Assembly: GCA_036489885.1 (NCBI GenBank)
Contig: DASXEW010000003.1
Coordinates: 1,984,001-2,048,000, forward strand
DNA length: 64,000 bases
Source of the DNA: Candidatus Baltobacteraceae bacterium
Lineage (GTDB): Bacteria; Vulcanimicrobiota; Vulcanimicrobiia; Vulcanimicrobiales; Vulcanimicrobiaceae
Reading direction: 5' to 3'
Shown here: one piece after another, positions 36,857-45,658 of the stretch
Numbering within the stretch: position 1 is the first letter of the stretch
How the letters are laid out: each line of letters starts with the position of its first letter
Notes under the pieces: model-generated
What the model was told of the DNA's origin: nothing
The model's input: only the letters and a program-made list of their open reading frames with translations
Database searches by the model: none
Made by a program: the position numbers and the translations under genes

Positions 36857-37834
36857 CTAGCTCGCGATAAGGTCGATCAGTGCGCGGACGACGTCGGGAT
36901 CGAATTGCGTCCCGGCGTGCCGTTGCAATTCTGTGGCCGCGTGCGCCGGCGAAAACGGCGTACGATACGGACGGCGGCCGATCATGGCGTTGAACGAGTC
37001 GGCAACGCTGACGATGCGTACGCTGACCGGAATGTTCGTGCGCTCGAGTCCATCCGGGTAGCCCGTGCCGTCATAACGCTCGTGGTGCAAGCGCACCATT
37101 CCGCCGAAATCGGCGAGCTTCGGTTGGCCCTTGATGATCTCGTGCCCGGTGATGACGTGCTGGCGTACAACCGACGTCTCCGCATCGGTCAGCGGGCGCG
37201 GCGCGCGCAACAACTCGGTCGGGCACTGCGACTTGCCGATGTCGTGAATCAAGCCACCGCGCGCCACGAACGTGCCTTCGGAACGTGTGAACGACATACG
37301 GTTGGCGATCCGCGCGCACCAAGCCGATACGGCGCGGCAATGTTCGGCAGTTTTTTCGTCGGCGTTTTGAATGCGGCCGAGCATGTCGGCGAGCAATACG
37401 TCGAGCTCATCGACCGTATCGTGGCGGAAGCCCGCATCAACTTGGCGCGGTTTGTTCGCGACTTGGGCGAGCGCGGCTTCAAGTTCGTCGAATTCGCTCA
37501 ACCCAAGCGACGTACGAATCGCCGGTACCGCGGATGTAATGAGGCGCCGAATCGCCGGGGCTTGGGGCCGCTCGGAACAAGCAACGTCCGCCCACGATAG
37601 CAATGGCGTCCACGTGGCGTCGGTCAGCGCTTCGGCGACCCGATCGACGAACATATCGGCGATAACGTCAAGCGCGACCGTCTGTTCTTCGGTGGGCGCC
37701 GCGCGCAGCAGGATTGCCTCGCGCAGGCAATTTCTCTCCCGAAGGACCCGCTGGGCGAGACCCTTGTTGGACGCAAAATTGGGCCGCGATTGTAAGGCTT
37801 GCATGACAATCACTAGGGTCGACCGGGCTCCCAA
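36857..37834 (-). CDS. HD-GYP-domain protein (probable c-di-GMP phosphodiesterase)
   Basis: 325 residues. The C-terminal HD-GYP domain is complete: EHCRAVSAWCARIA, GGLIHDIGK (HD pair), RQHVITGHEII, MVRLHHERYDGTGYPDGL (HH and GYP) and VSVRIVSVADSFNAMI. The N-terminal 130 residues are helical, with no recognisable sensor or membrane segment. It should linearise or fully hydrolyse c-di-GMP. ATG at 37804 is an alternative start. Its stop directly abuts the convergent STAS gene. Confidence 0.87.
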   Translation of the reverse strand: MGARSTLVIVMQALQSRPNFASNKGLAQRVLRERNCLREAILLRAAPTEEQTVALDVIADMFVDRVAEALTDATWTPLLSWADVACSERPQAPAIRRLITSAVPAIRTSLGLSEFDELEAALAQVANKPRQVDAGFRHDTVDELDVLLADMLGRIQNADEKTAEHCRAVSAWCARIANRMSFTRSEGTFVARGGLIHDIGKSQCPTELLRAPRPLTDAETSVVRQHVITGHEIIKGQPKLADFGGMVRLHHERYDGTGYPDGLERTNIPVSVRIVSVADSFNAMIGRRPYRTPFSPAHAATELQRHAGTQFDPDVVRALIDLIAS

Positions 37835-37881
37835 GCTAGCATAGGCATATCACCTCGGCAAGGGACCTTGCATCACTTTCC

Positions 37882-37899
37882 GTGCCCAGCCTCGGGCAC
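37882..37899 (-). terminator. Hairpin directly after the STAND ATPase stop
   Basis: GTGCCC and GGGCAC form a perfect 6-bp stem with a 6-nt loop, beginning one base past the gene's TAG (37900-37902) on the minus strand. No T-run follows, so it would be a weak or factor-assisted terminator or an RNA-end protector. Confidence 0.35.
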
Positions 37900-40284
37900 C
37901 TACATGGCCAGAGGCGGAACCCGCGCCGGCGGCTGGGCCGGCAGGGCCTCGAGCATGGCCGCAACGCCGCCCATCTCGTGCCGGCGGAGATCCTCGAGCG
38001 CGGCCAATACCCCGGCGTGGTCCCGCTTCTGGGCCCAGTGGACGTGGAGCAGCTCGGCACAGTGCACGAGCGCCCGGATTGCCAGGCCGAGGCCTCCCAA
38101 GCGAGGGTCACGTCGTACTTCTTCCCAGGCAACGTCGTCTCCGAACATCGAGAGCACGACTAAGATGTACGCCAGGGCCTGAGCGGCATATTTGCCCGGC
38201 GCGGCCCCGGCACTCTCGCGGCGCGCCTCGGCGAGCGCCGTGCGGGCTTCCTCGATCATTCCGGCCGCGGCGCTGTACAGGCCGATCTCGGCCCATCGCA
38301 AGGCTCGGCGATCCGGCGAATCCTGATCGGGCGCCGTATTCGCGAGCAATCGTCCGGCGTGCGCGAAGTCGCCGGTCCAGGTCGAGCGCAGCGCTTGGCC
38401 CGGCAAAAGCGCCTTCGTTGCCTCGTCGGTCATTTGCAAGACGTCGGCGGTATTCAAGGAGCGTTCGATCGTCGACATCATCGCGCCGGCGCCGCGCTCG
38501 GCTTCGATGTAGTACGCCGCGATCAGCGCCCACTCACGGATATGCGTGTCGCCGCACTTGAGCGCGAACGACGCGACATTCTCGACATACTCGAGGGCTT
38601 TGCGTGGATTCGCCTCGTGTACGTGGGCGATCTCGTACAAGATGCTGTAGGCGCGCGCGGCAACGTCATATAGTCCTGCGGGTCCTGCGATCTCGACAAC
38701 CGCGGACGCAAAGGTGTGCGCATCTTTGATGTCGCCGATGCGCAAGGCGACGAATGCGGCCTGATGGTACGCACGCGCTCGCTGCGAATCGGTGAGCGAG
38801 GGCGCGAGTTTCGGCAGTGCCGAGATAACGAGCGTGCGCGCTTCGTCGTTCCGGCCGACTTGCACGTAGGCCGTCGCGAGCGTGCAACACAGAAGCGGAT
38901 GAACATCATGCCCGCTCGCAAGCGCCGAGACGATCGCAGGTTCGAGCAAGTCTATGCTGTCCATGCGGCCGCGTCGCAATAAGTCGAGGCTGTAGCGGTA
39001 AATGAGCCGCAAGCGCAAGCGTTCGTCGTCGAGCTCGTGCAGAGCTAGGCGATACCACGCCTCGGCCGTATCGTAACGAGCAGCTTGGGAATCGATGACG
39101 GCGCGCAATCCGAGAATCGCCGGGCTTGCATGTTGCTCGTCTTCGGGCAGCATACGGATTACCGACTCGACCGCATCCGTTTCGCCCGTTTCGATTAGGC
39201 CGAGGCCGTATTTTGAAAGCAAACGCGTGAGCGCACTGGTTGTTGCCGCGCGTCCATGATATTCCATCGCTTCAGGGATGCGATCGAGCCGCTCGTAAGC
39301 GACTGCCGCGCGAATGAGCGCATCACGCTCGACGCTCTCGCCTTGTTCGGACAGCACGCGTAAGAGAAAATCACGAAAAAGACTATCGTAGCGGTAGACG
39401 CCTTCGCCAAGCTCCTCGATGTAGGGGCCATCCCAACCGGGCGCGTCCGCGAGTCCTTGAAAGTGCCAATCGGATGCGCGCAGCACGTTACGTTCGAGGA
39501 TCCTGAAGACCGAGGTTTCGAGCAGGAATCGCTGCGCTGGCTGGCTTTGGGATTCGAAAACGAGACGCGCGAGCGCGTCATAGATTTCGGCTTTGCTTGC
39601 GGAGATCTCGAGAGCCGGGAGCGTCTCGGCTTGCATGAGCGCAAGCGCCGCCGCTGACGGCCATCCGTCCGACGTGCGCAAAGCCGCGTCGAAACCGCGG
39701 GGCGACAACGTTAGACCAACCGATTGCGCAAGCTGAGCGACTTCGCCCGAGGTGAATCGCAGTTCGGATTCGTCGATCGGCCAATCCATTTCGCGCTGCG
39801 CAAGCCACGACGACGGCGAAAAGGCCTTGGACGAACGGGTTGCGATGATCCACTTGACTGCGCGTGGTGACGCGTCGATCGCGTGTGAGAGAAAATCGCC
39901 GACGTCATCCGAGCCTGCGTGGTGCAGGTCGTCGATTGCAATGCGCACGTTCGTGTTGCGCAAATGCTCTCCAAGCCACGTAGCGAGCTCGCCGAATGGA
40001 GCTTGTGATTGCATCGAACGTTCGTAAGCCATCGTGAACGAGAGATGCGCACCCGGAACGAACGGCTCGAGCGCCGAGCTGAGTCCGCGCAGAAAGCCCA
40101 GGAGCGACGTTGTGTCGGGATCGACGCGATAGAAGGCGCACGGTTCTTGCTCGCCGTCGAGAAACTGCTTAAGGGCGACGCTCTTCCCAAATCCGGCGTC
40201 GGCGAGCAACAGCAAAACACGATTCGTCTTAGAACGGCGAATACGCTCGACGACGCGCTCGCGATGGATGCGCCAGCGGTGCAT
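37900..40284 (-). CDS. MalT-like STAND ATPase without a DNA-binding domain
   Basis: 794 residues. The N-terminal NTPase has Walker A ADAGFGKSVA (residues 28-37), Walker B IAIDDLHHAG (about 115-124) and WIIATRSSKAF as sensor region. A winged-helix segment follows (FTSGEVAQLAQSVGLTLSP). From about residue 340 to the end are helical TPR-like repeats (RYDTAEAWYRLALHEL, QVGRNDEARTLVISALPKLA). LuxR-family MalT regulators end in a helix-turn-helix; none is visible here, and the protein stops at VPPLAM. It may signal through protein contacts, possibly with the divergent TPR-ATP-grasp gene 60 nt away. Confidence 0.8.
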   Translation of the reverse strand: MHRWRIHRERVVERIRRSKTNRVLLLLADAGFGKSVALKQFLDGEQEPCAFYRVDPDTTSLLGFLRGLSSALEPFVPGAHLSFTMAYERSMQSQAPFGELATWLGEHLRNTNVRIAIDDLHHAGSDDVGDFLSHAIDASPRAVKWIIATRSSKAFSPSSWLAQREMDWPIDESELRFTSGEVAQLAQSVGLTLSPRGFDAALRTSDGWPSAAALALMQAETLPALEISASKAEIYDALARLVFESQSQPAQRFLLETSVFRILERNVLRASDWHFQGLADAPGWDGPYIEELGEGVYRYDSLFRDFLLRVLSEQGESVERDALIRAAVAYERLDRIPEAMEYHGRAATTSALTRLLSKYGLGLIETGETDAVESVIRMLPEDEQHASPAILGLRAVIDSQAARYDTAEAWYRLALHELDDERLRLRLIYRYSLDLLRRGRMDSIDLLEPAIVSALASGHDVHPLLCCTLATAYVQVGRNDEARTLVISALPKLAPSLTDSQRARAYHQAAFVALRIGDIKDAHTFASAVVEIAGPAGLYDVAARAYSILYEIAHVHEANPRKALEYVENVASFALKCGDTHIREWALIAAYYIEAERGAGAMMSTIERSLNTADVLQMTDEATKALLPGQALRSTWTGDFAHAGRLLANTAPDQDSPDRRALRWAEIGLYSAAAGMIEEARTALAEARRESAGAAPGKYAAQALAYILVVLSMFGDDVAWEEVRRDPRLGGLGLAIRALVHCAELLHVHWAQKRDHAGVLAALEDLRRHEMGGVAAMLEALPAQPPARVPPLAM

Positions 40285-40343
40285 GATCTCAGAATTCGCA
40301 GCTTGGCAGCGTCTTACCCGGCAGGGTCCGAAGAAGGGCTGAA

Positions 40344-41768
40344 ATGACGGAAAGTGCCGGAATGACGGCTCGCCAAGCGGCGTACGTCGATATCGAGCGG
40401 TTTCTGGAAGCGCCTCGCGAGCTCTTTGCTCCGAAGCACCAGCGCGCGTGTCTTCTCAGCATGCTCGGGCGGCGTGAAGAAGCGCAGACGGCGTTCATGG
40501 AACTGCTCGCCGAGGACCCAACGAACTTTGGCGTCCTCAACGACTTCGGTATGTTTTTGTTTTCGGGAGGCTTGCGAAGGCCGGCGCTCACCGCGCTCGC
40601 CGAAGCGGTCAAGTGGCATCCCGAGGATGCCGTCGGTCACACGAACCTTGCAAGTCTCTATTTAACCGAAGGCGACCTGGCACAGGCACGCGCGCACTTC
40701 GAACAAGCTCTCGCGATCGATCCGAATCCAAAAGCGTACGAAGGCCTTAGCCTTGTACTCGAGCGTCTCGGCGATATCGCGGGCGCGCGCGCACACCGGC
40801 CGACAGTCGTGCGAGAGCCGAGTGCAATCCAAGCATTTTTACATAACGGCGACCCGGTCAAAGTCTTACTGGTCGAATCGGTGATCGGCGGAAATCTCTA
40901 CGCGCACGATTTGCTGCGGACGCCGGCGTTCGATGTCCGCCAAGTCTTCCTCGAATATCTTGAACCAAATGTCCCGTATCCCGAGCACGACGTCGTCTGG
41001 AACGCGATCGGCGATGCTGAACGGTGCGCTGCGCTGCTGGACTTGGCGCCTGCCGTCTTTGGGCGAACCGATCGTCCGGTGTTGAACCGTCCCCAAGCGG
41101 TTCGGACGACGAGCCGCACGCACAATGCCGAGCGGCTCTCATCGATCGCGGACGTCATCACGCCACACGTTCTCAAAGTACCTCGGGAACGTCTTGCACA
41201 TATCGATGGACTACGTTATCCGATTTTATTGCGGTCACCGGGATTTCACACCGGTGAGTATTTCGTGCGAGTTGAGTCGGCCGGCGAACTTGCGGCTGCA
41301 GCGGCGAGCTTGCCGGGACGCGAGCTGTTGTTGATCGAGTTTCTCGACGTCCGGAATTCCGACGGCAAGGTGCGCAAGTATCGTGTCGTTATCGTGGATG
41401 GAAAACTCTATCCGCTCCATGCTGCGGTCGCGGAACAGTGGAAGGTGCATTACTTCACCGCCGACATGGCCGAGAATGCCGGACATCGTGCCGAGGATGC
41501 AGCCTTCGTCGAAAGCCTCGAAGCTACGATTGGAACTCGCGCGCTTCGCGCTTTGGAGAAGATTCGCGAGGCGCTCGATCTCGACTACGGCGGGATCGAC
41601 TTTGCGATTGACTCTAACGGTCGCGTCGTCGTGTTCGAGGCGAACGCAACCATGATCGTCCCGGAGCCTGAAGATGACGAACGCTGGCGTTATCGCCTAC
41701 CGCCGGTCCAGCGCATCTATGACGCGGTTCGTTCGATGCTGGTCAAGCGAGCGCGCTTTACGGCTTAG
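40344..41768 (+). CDS. TPR plus ATP-grasp ligase-like protein (paralog 2)
   Basis: 474 residues. Three or four TPR units (about residues 15-150; clear in AVGHTNLASLYLTEGDLAQA and RAHFEQALAIDPNPKAY) precede a pre-ATP-grasp domain (VVWNAIGDAERCAALLDLAP, VLNRPQAVRTTSRTHNAERL) and an ATP-grasp domain (YPILLRSPGFHTGEYFVRVE, KYRVVIVDGKLYPLHAAV, LDLDYGGIDFAIDSNGRVVV, then FEANATM). The FEANA motif supplies the Glu/Asn metal ligands. It is a close paralog of the gene at 51229 and a more distant one of that at 4439. It diverges from the STAND ATPase and ends in TTAG shared with a DUF5985 gene. Ligation of an amino acid or peptide is likely; the substrate is unknown. Confidence 0.8.
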   Translation: MTESAGMTARQAAYVDIERFLEAPRELFAPKHQRACLLSMLGRREEAQTAFMELLAEDPTNFGVLNDFGMFLFSGGLRRPALTALAEAVKWHPEDAVGHTNLASLYLTEGDLAQARAHFEQALAIDPNPKAYEGLSLVLERLGDIAGARAHRPTVVREPSAIQAFLHNGDPVKVLLVESVIGGNLYAHDLLRTPAFDVRQVFLEYLEPNVPYPEHDVVWNAIGDAERCAALLDLAPAVFGRTDRPVLNRPQAVRTTSRTHNAERLSSIADVITPHVLKVPRERLAHIDGLRYPILLRSPGFHTGEYFVRVESAGELAAAAASLPGRELLLIEFLDVRNSDGKVRKYRVVIVDGKLYPLHAAVAEQWKVHYFTADMAENAGHRAEDAAFVESLEATIGTRALRALEKIREALDLDYGGIDFAIDSNGRVVVFEANATMIVPEPEDDERWRYRLPPVQRIYDAVRSMLVKRARFTA

Positions 41769-42085
41769 AGCGCGGCTCGACGCCGCTGATAAGTCTCGAG
41801 ATCGGCCGGTGCCTCCAACGGAGGACGCGCGCGGCTGCTTCGGTTTTTATCCCAAATCGCCGCAAGAATTAAGAGCGACGTCACCAAGCGTGGGACATAA
41901 ATAGCCGGATGGTTGACCTCGGGCGAGTTCGTGATTCCCAACGCGACCTGCGTGATCCCAAAGATGATGAACGCGGCCGCGAAGTATAGGAAGAAACGAT
42001 CCCGTGTGCGGACGAAAGAGCGCAAAAACGCGATTGCGGCGACGAACGTAAGCGCAGCGACCACGCCCGACAGCAACGCATACAT
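41765..42085 (-). CDS. DUF5985-type small membrane protein (first of a pair)
   Basis: 106 residues with three predicted membrane helices (about 2-20, 31-51 and 62-78). A basic RSFVRTRDR loop and a charged C-terminal tail follow the pattern of DUF5985 proteins. ATG at 42085 starts directly at the first helix. It lies 2 nt downstream of a related gene on the same strand, which has a similar helix-RGYVRSRxR-helix layout, so the two may form a heteromer. Function is unknown. Confidence 0.7.
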   Translation of the reverse strand: MYALLSGVVAALTFVAAIAFLRSFVRTRDRFFLYFAAAFIIFGITQVALGITNSPEVNHPAIYVPRLVTSLLILAAIWDKNRSSRARPPLEAPADLETYQRRRAAL

Positions 42086-42087
42086 CG

Positions 42088-42345
42088 TCAGCCTGCCTCC
42101 CAGATCAGTCCATAGCAGAGCACACCGAGACTGACCACGACAGGTACGAGACGCCACGAAGAGAGATCGGTCTGCGGTAGTAGCAAGAGATCGACGTAGA
42201 GCAGAACGTTGTTGAACGTCAATCCGGCAAATGCGAGTCCGCTCCAAAGCAGTAACCGCACGCGCGAGCGAACGTATCCACGTAAGAGGAGGACGGTGCA
42301 CGCGGTGCTCGTCAGGATGCCGATGATGTAGACGGTCTCAGCCAT
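42088..42345 (-). CDS. DUF5985-type small membrane protein (second of a pair)
   Basis: 85 residues with three hydrophobic helices (about 4-20, 28-50 and 58-80). LLLRGYVRSRVRLLLWSGLA parallels AFLRSFVRTRDRFFLYFAAA of its neighbour. ATG at 42345 overlaps the 3' end of the winged-helix gene by 8 nt, so the three genes form one transcript: regulator, then two small membrane proteins. Confidence 0.72.
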   Translation of the reverse strand: MAETVYIIGILTSTACTVLLLRGYVRSRVRLLLWSGLAFAGLTFNNVLLYVDLLLLPQTDLSSWRLVPVVVSLGVLCYGLIWEAG

Positions 42346-42724
42346 CCGTCGAATCCTCACGGAGCCGAAACGCATCGGCGAAATGTTGCAAGGGATCGCG
42401 CTTCGCAGAGAAGATTCGATCGATGACGGCAGAGCGTCGCTCTTCGTACACGGTGCCGAGCCGCTTTACCAAAGCATCGTCATCGCTGCTTGCCGCGTAG
42501 CGAAAGGACACGCCGTCGCGTGCAACCAGGCCATGTGCGACGAGTGAAACGAGGCGGAGACCGACCGAGCGTCTCGAGCTGCGCAGGTGTTCGCTCAATT
42601 CAGCGATCGTCCAGCTTCGCTCGGCGTGCGCCAAAAGCAACAGGACCTCGACCTGCTCGACTGAGTCGATGCAGTACGCGATGAAAGACTCGATCTCGCT
42701 AGGGAAAGCCTGCGACTCGGGCAC
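42338..42724 (-). CDS. Winged-helix transcription regulator
   Basis: 128 residues. AERSWTIAELSEHLRSSRRS and VGLRLVSLVAHGLVARDGVS are the recognition helix and wing of a MarR/ArsR-like domain (about residues 40-80). A short C-terminal helical region (LVKRLGTVYEERRSAVIDRI) may dimerise. GTG at 42724 is preferred: GGGGA lies just upstream and the longer open frame contains low-complexity, unlikely coding sequence. It heads the DUF5985 pair and probably regulates it. Confidence 0.72.
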   Translation of the reverse strand: MPESQAFPSEIESFIAYCIDSVEQVEVLLLLAHAERSWTIAELSEHLRSSRRSVGLRLVSLVAHGLVARDGVSFRYAASSDDDALVKRLGTVYEERRSAVIDRIFSAKRDPLQHFADAFRLREDSTDG

Positions 42725-42788
42725 GAGGTCCCCATACCCAGCGTTCGGGCGCTCGTAAACTTTTTCGGACGTCAGACGAGGGAACGGA

Positions 42789-44564
42789 CTATATCTCGCG
42801 GCGAGGACGAAGCGCGGCCTCCTCGGGAGTAAACTGAAAGGTCGGTATTCCGAAGATCTCGTCGGGTGAACGGTGCAAGAACACGTCGAGCATTTTTTCG
42901 CGCTCGGCCTGTATAAGGGGGCGATCGCGAAGGGGAACGGTCCTGTATACGAATGCGAGGCAATCGCGAGCAAATTCGCCGTTCAGGAGTCTTGATGAAA
43001 TCCCCGCACCGTCGAGCCGGGGTCTGTATTCGTTAGTAAAATGATCAACATGCAGAAGATCCGCGTACACCGAGGATCGCATGACTTGCGCAAGGTCGGT
43101 TTCCATGTAGTACTCAGCGCTACTCCTCGCGGCTTCCGGGGCATCGTCAAAGAGGCCGATTTGTTTGAAGAACCGAGTGCGCGCCATCATGCTCATTGAC
43201 GTTATGGCGACATTGATCAATACCCACGTCGGATCGTTCGGCACATTAGGGGGTATGCGATAGCCGCATTCGTAGACGGCGCCGTCGGCCTCCAACACGG
43301 CGTAGGAGTACACCGTATTGCCATGCGCGACGTCTCCTCCGCAACGCTCCAGAGCCTGAGCCAGCCGCTCGACGTGGTCGGGGAAAAGACGATCGTCATC
43401 TGCGATCGCTGTGACATATTCGCCGTCGGCAGCACGCCAGCCGGCCTTCAGTGCGTTCATGCCGCCGACATTGCTCTCGAGCTCGACGAGTTTGATACGA
43501 AGGAACGGGAATTCATCGCATAACTCCCGGAGCGACGGGCCGCCATCATTCACGAGCACGATTTGAAGATTTGGATAGCTTTGCTTCGAAAGTGAGATCA
43601 GCTGCAATCGAACTTCATCCGGCCGGTTGTACGTCGGACATACGACGGAGACGAGCGTTGCTTCGGCCGTCGGCTGGATTCCCGCTTGGAGCGGCGGCGG
43701 TAAAGCGGCCGAAAACTTTCGAATTGACGAGGGCCTGCCGGCCGCATCTTGCACCGCTCGACAGACGCTTGCGGGTTCCCAAGCCGTAAAGAATGTCGCG
43801 CGAGAGATGAATTCTTCGACGCCCGTCGTGCTGCTCGCGACGACGGGAAAACCGCGTTGGGCGAAGGCGATCGCGGCGCCCGGATCCGCAAGCGAGGCAT
43901 CCACGATGCAGGAAGCATTTCGGAGCAGATCGGCGACACTGTCGTCGTCTGCCGGCAAATACTTTGCACGAACGCTCGGGAGCTCGCCCTCCGAGCAGAC
44001 GATCCACGTCTCGGTCTGCAACTCCTCGAGAGAAAGGGCGAGAAAGGCCGTCTCGGTTGCGTTGAGTTCCGGCGCCCACACCACGACACGTGTCTGTCTT
44101 GTGGGAGCCCAGATCACATTGGGAAGCTCGTGGGGAACGACAAGAAGCTCGTATTCGCGCCAAAACCCTCCGGTAATCTCGTGATAGCGTAAGGCCTCGA
44201 AATGCGAGTGAAAGAGCTGCGCGGAGCCGAGGGCTACAAATTCGCGTACGAGAGCCTCAGGCCACATAAAGTCATTTTGCGGGTTGCTGTCGATCGAGGT
44301 GTCGGCAAGAGCGGTGAAAGCGGTACGACGGTTCTCAGAAGACAAGTCTCGCATGGCGATGTCGGTGGCGAGTTTCCAGACCATCGCGGCACGCGGTTCG
44401 TTCCAAAGCACGAAGTGGTAGGTGCGCTCACCGCGTTGCCTGCACTGGATCGCTGCCGGAAAGGCTTGACGTAACGCAGCGATGTCGGTAAAGACCGCGT
44501 CAAATGCTACCGTTCCGAGCCGGGCCGCAAGCGTGTCGGCCTGCCGCCCGAAGGAGTGAATCAT
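42789..44564 (-). CDS. Fused glycosyltransferase: GT4-like domain plus GT2 domain
   Basis: 591 residues. Residues 1-290 form a degenerate GT-B-like half ending in VDASLADPGAAIAFAQRGFP and VVASSTTGVEEFISRATFF, the pattern of a GT4 donor site. Residues 305-591 are a GT2 domain: LVSVVCPTYNRPDEVRLQLI, IVLVNDGG, AIADDDRLFPDHVERL (DDD as DxD), and WVLINVAITSMSMMARTRFF. The N-terminal half is paralogous to the whole of the next gene. ATG at 44564 overlaps that gene's stop (ATGA). The product probably transfers sugars to a surface glycan or protein; the acceptor is unknown. Confidence 0.78.
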   Translation of the reverse strand: MIHSFGRQADTLAARLGTVAFDAVFTDIAALRQAFPAAIQCRQRGERTYHFVLWNEPRAAMVWKLATDIAMRDLSSENRRTAFTALADTSIDSNPQNDFMWPEALVREFVALGSAQLFHSHFEALRYHEITGGFWREYELLVVPHELPNVIWAPTRQTRVVVWAPELNATETAFLALSLEELQTETWIVCSEGELPSVRAKYLPADDDSVADLLRNASCIVDASLADPGAAIAFAQRGFPVVASSTTGVEEFISRATFFTAWEPASVCRAVQDAAGRPSSIRKFSAALPPPLQAGIQPTAEATLVSVVCPTYNRPDEVRLQLISLSKQSYPNLQIVLVNDGGPSLRELCDEFPFLRIKLVELESNVGGMNALKAGWRAADGEYVTAIADDDRLFPDHVERLAQALERCGGDVAHGNTVYSYAVLEADGAVYECGYRIPPNVPNDPTWVLINVAITSMSMMARTRFFKQIGLFDDAPEAARSSAEYYMETDLAQVMRSSVYADLLHVDHFTNEYRPRLDGAGISSRLLNGEFARDCLAFVYRTVPLRDRPLIQAEREKMLDVFLHRSPDEIFGIPTFQFTPEEAALRPRREI

Positions 44565-45478
44565 CTGCTCATTGCCGCGTTTGTGAGGCGCGGTGGCATG
44601 ACCGGGAAGGCGTGTCGCGCGCTTGCGGGCCGGCCGAGACTTTGGAGCACGCCCCAGTACACGGTGCGGTGTGCCCATGGGATGAACAGGCCCACCGGCG
44701 AGACGAATTCGGCGGCACCGGTCGTCCAGCTCGACACGACCGGAAAGCCACGCTCTGCAAAAGCGATCGCGGCAGCAGGATCGGAAAGCGAGGAATCGAC
44801 GATACAAGAGGCGCGTCCCAAAAGGTCCCGGACGCGAGGATCGTCGCGATGGATGTAATTCGCGCGGACGTCCGGCGCGTCGCCGTCGGAACACACCACC
44901 CACGTCTCGGCGTGCAATTCCTCAAGTGCGAACGCGAGAAAGCTCGTTTCGGGGGCGCTTAGATAAGGCGCCCAAATCACCACGAGCGGTTCTCTTGTCG
45001 GACGCCAACTCACGTCGGGCAATTCCGCGGGAACGACGAGTAGCTCCCATTCACGAAATGGCGTGTTAAAGTTTTCTCTGAATCGCTTCACTTCGCAACG
45101 CGACCGAAAGAGCTGGACAGCGGTCATCTCTGCGAATTTGCGTACCTCTTCGCTAGGCAGCGCCAAGAGAAGACTTGCAGGCTGCCCGTTCACCAGCACA
45201 TTTTGGAGATAATCAAGCCGTTGCAATGAATTGATCGATGAGTTTCGGTGATCAAGGCTCGAGGGCGCAGCGAGAAGCTTGCTCGCAATGAACCAGGTTA
45301 CGGCGATTCGAGGTTCGACCCAAAGCAGCATTCCATAGAGCTGCTCTCCTCGGGCCCGGCGTTCGCGCGTTTGAACGGACGCCTCTTGAAGATGCGATAT
45401 ATCTGAGAGAACGGCATCAAACGGATCGCCGAGTCGCGCGCTCAGTGCGGCGCTCTCGGGGCCGAACGCGTAAATCAT
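44561..45478 (-). CDS. Stand-alone GT4-like glycosyltransferase-related protein
   Basis: 305 residues, paralogous to the N-terminal half of the downstream fusion. Matching blocks include the starts MIYAFGPESAALSARLG and MIHSFGRQADTLAARLG, LLVVPAELPDVSWRPTR and LLVVPHELPNVIWAPTR, and ETSFLAFALEELHAETWVVC and ETAFLALSLEELQTETWIVC. It ends with VDSSLSDPAAAIAFAERGFP and VVSSWTTGAAEFVSPVGLF. It lacks a visible GT2 domain. A tandem duplication followed by fusion or loss of a GT2 domain explains the pair. Its own promoter may lie at 45499-45540. Confidence 0.72.
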   Translation of the reverse strand: MIYAFGPESAALSARLGDPFDAVLSDISHLQEASVQTRERRARGEQLYGMLLWVEPRIAVTWFIASKLLAAPSSLDHRNSSINSLQRLDYLQNVLVNGQPASLLLALPSEEVRKFAEMTAVQLFRSRCEVKRFRENFNTPFREWELLVVPAELPDVSWRPTREPLVVIWAPYLSAPETSFLAFALEELHAETWVVCSDGDAPDVRANYIHRDDPRVRDLLGRASCIVDSSLSDPAAAIAFAERGFPVVSSWTTGAAEFVSPVGLFIPWAHRTVYWGVLQSLGRPASARHAFPVMPPRLTNAAMSR

Positions 45479-45498
45479 CTGCGCGGTTTAATTGGAAA

Positions 45499-45540
45499 AG
45501 TATACGGCCGTACCTGTGACCACGCTGCCTGGCTGGTCAC
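45499..45540 (-). promoter_or_regulatory. Candidate promoter and operator for the glycosyltransferase pair
   Basis: On the minus strand, TATACT (complement of 45499-45504) lies about 20 nt before the ATG at 45478. Upstream is a perfect 7-bp inverted repeat, GTGACCA-11 nt-TGGTCAC (45516-45540), where the spacer/-35 region would be. No good -35 is visible. The same inverted repeat lies upstream of the plus-strand tRNA-liv transcript, so it could serve either side. Confidence 0.35.
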
Positions 45541-45658
45541 CCTAAGGAGTCGGCCGTCGATGAGACCACAACTCGGACGCGGCCGGCCCTCACTCGAGAC
45601 GGGTACGCGAGGGGTCTCGGGGAGAGAACTCAAAAGAAGGCGGCCGCCGCGTTTACGT

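Noticed and set aside
44565-44903. Extra N-terminal 113 residues on the GT4-GT2 fusion
   Set aside because: Arg-rich reading through the upstream gene; ATG 44564 overlaps that gene's stop and aligns with its paralog's start.
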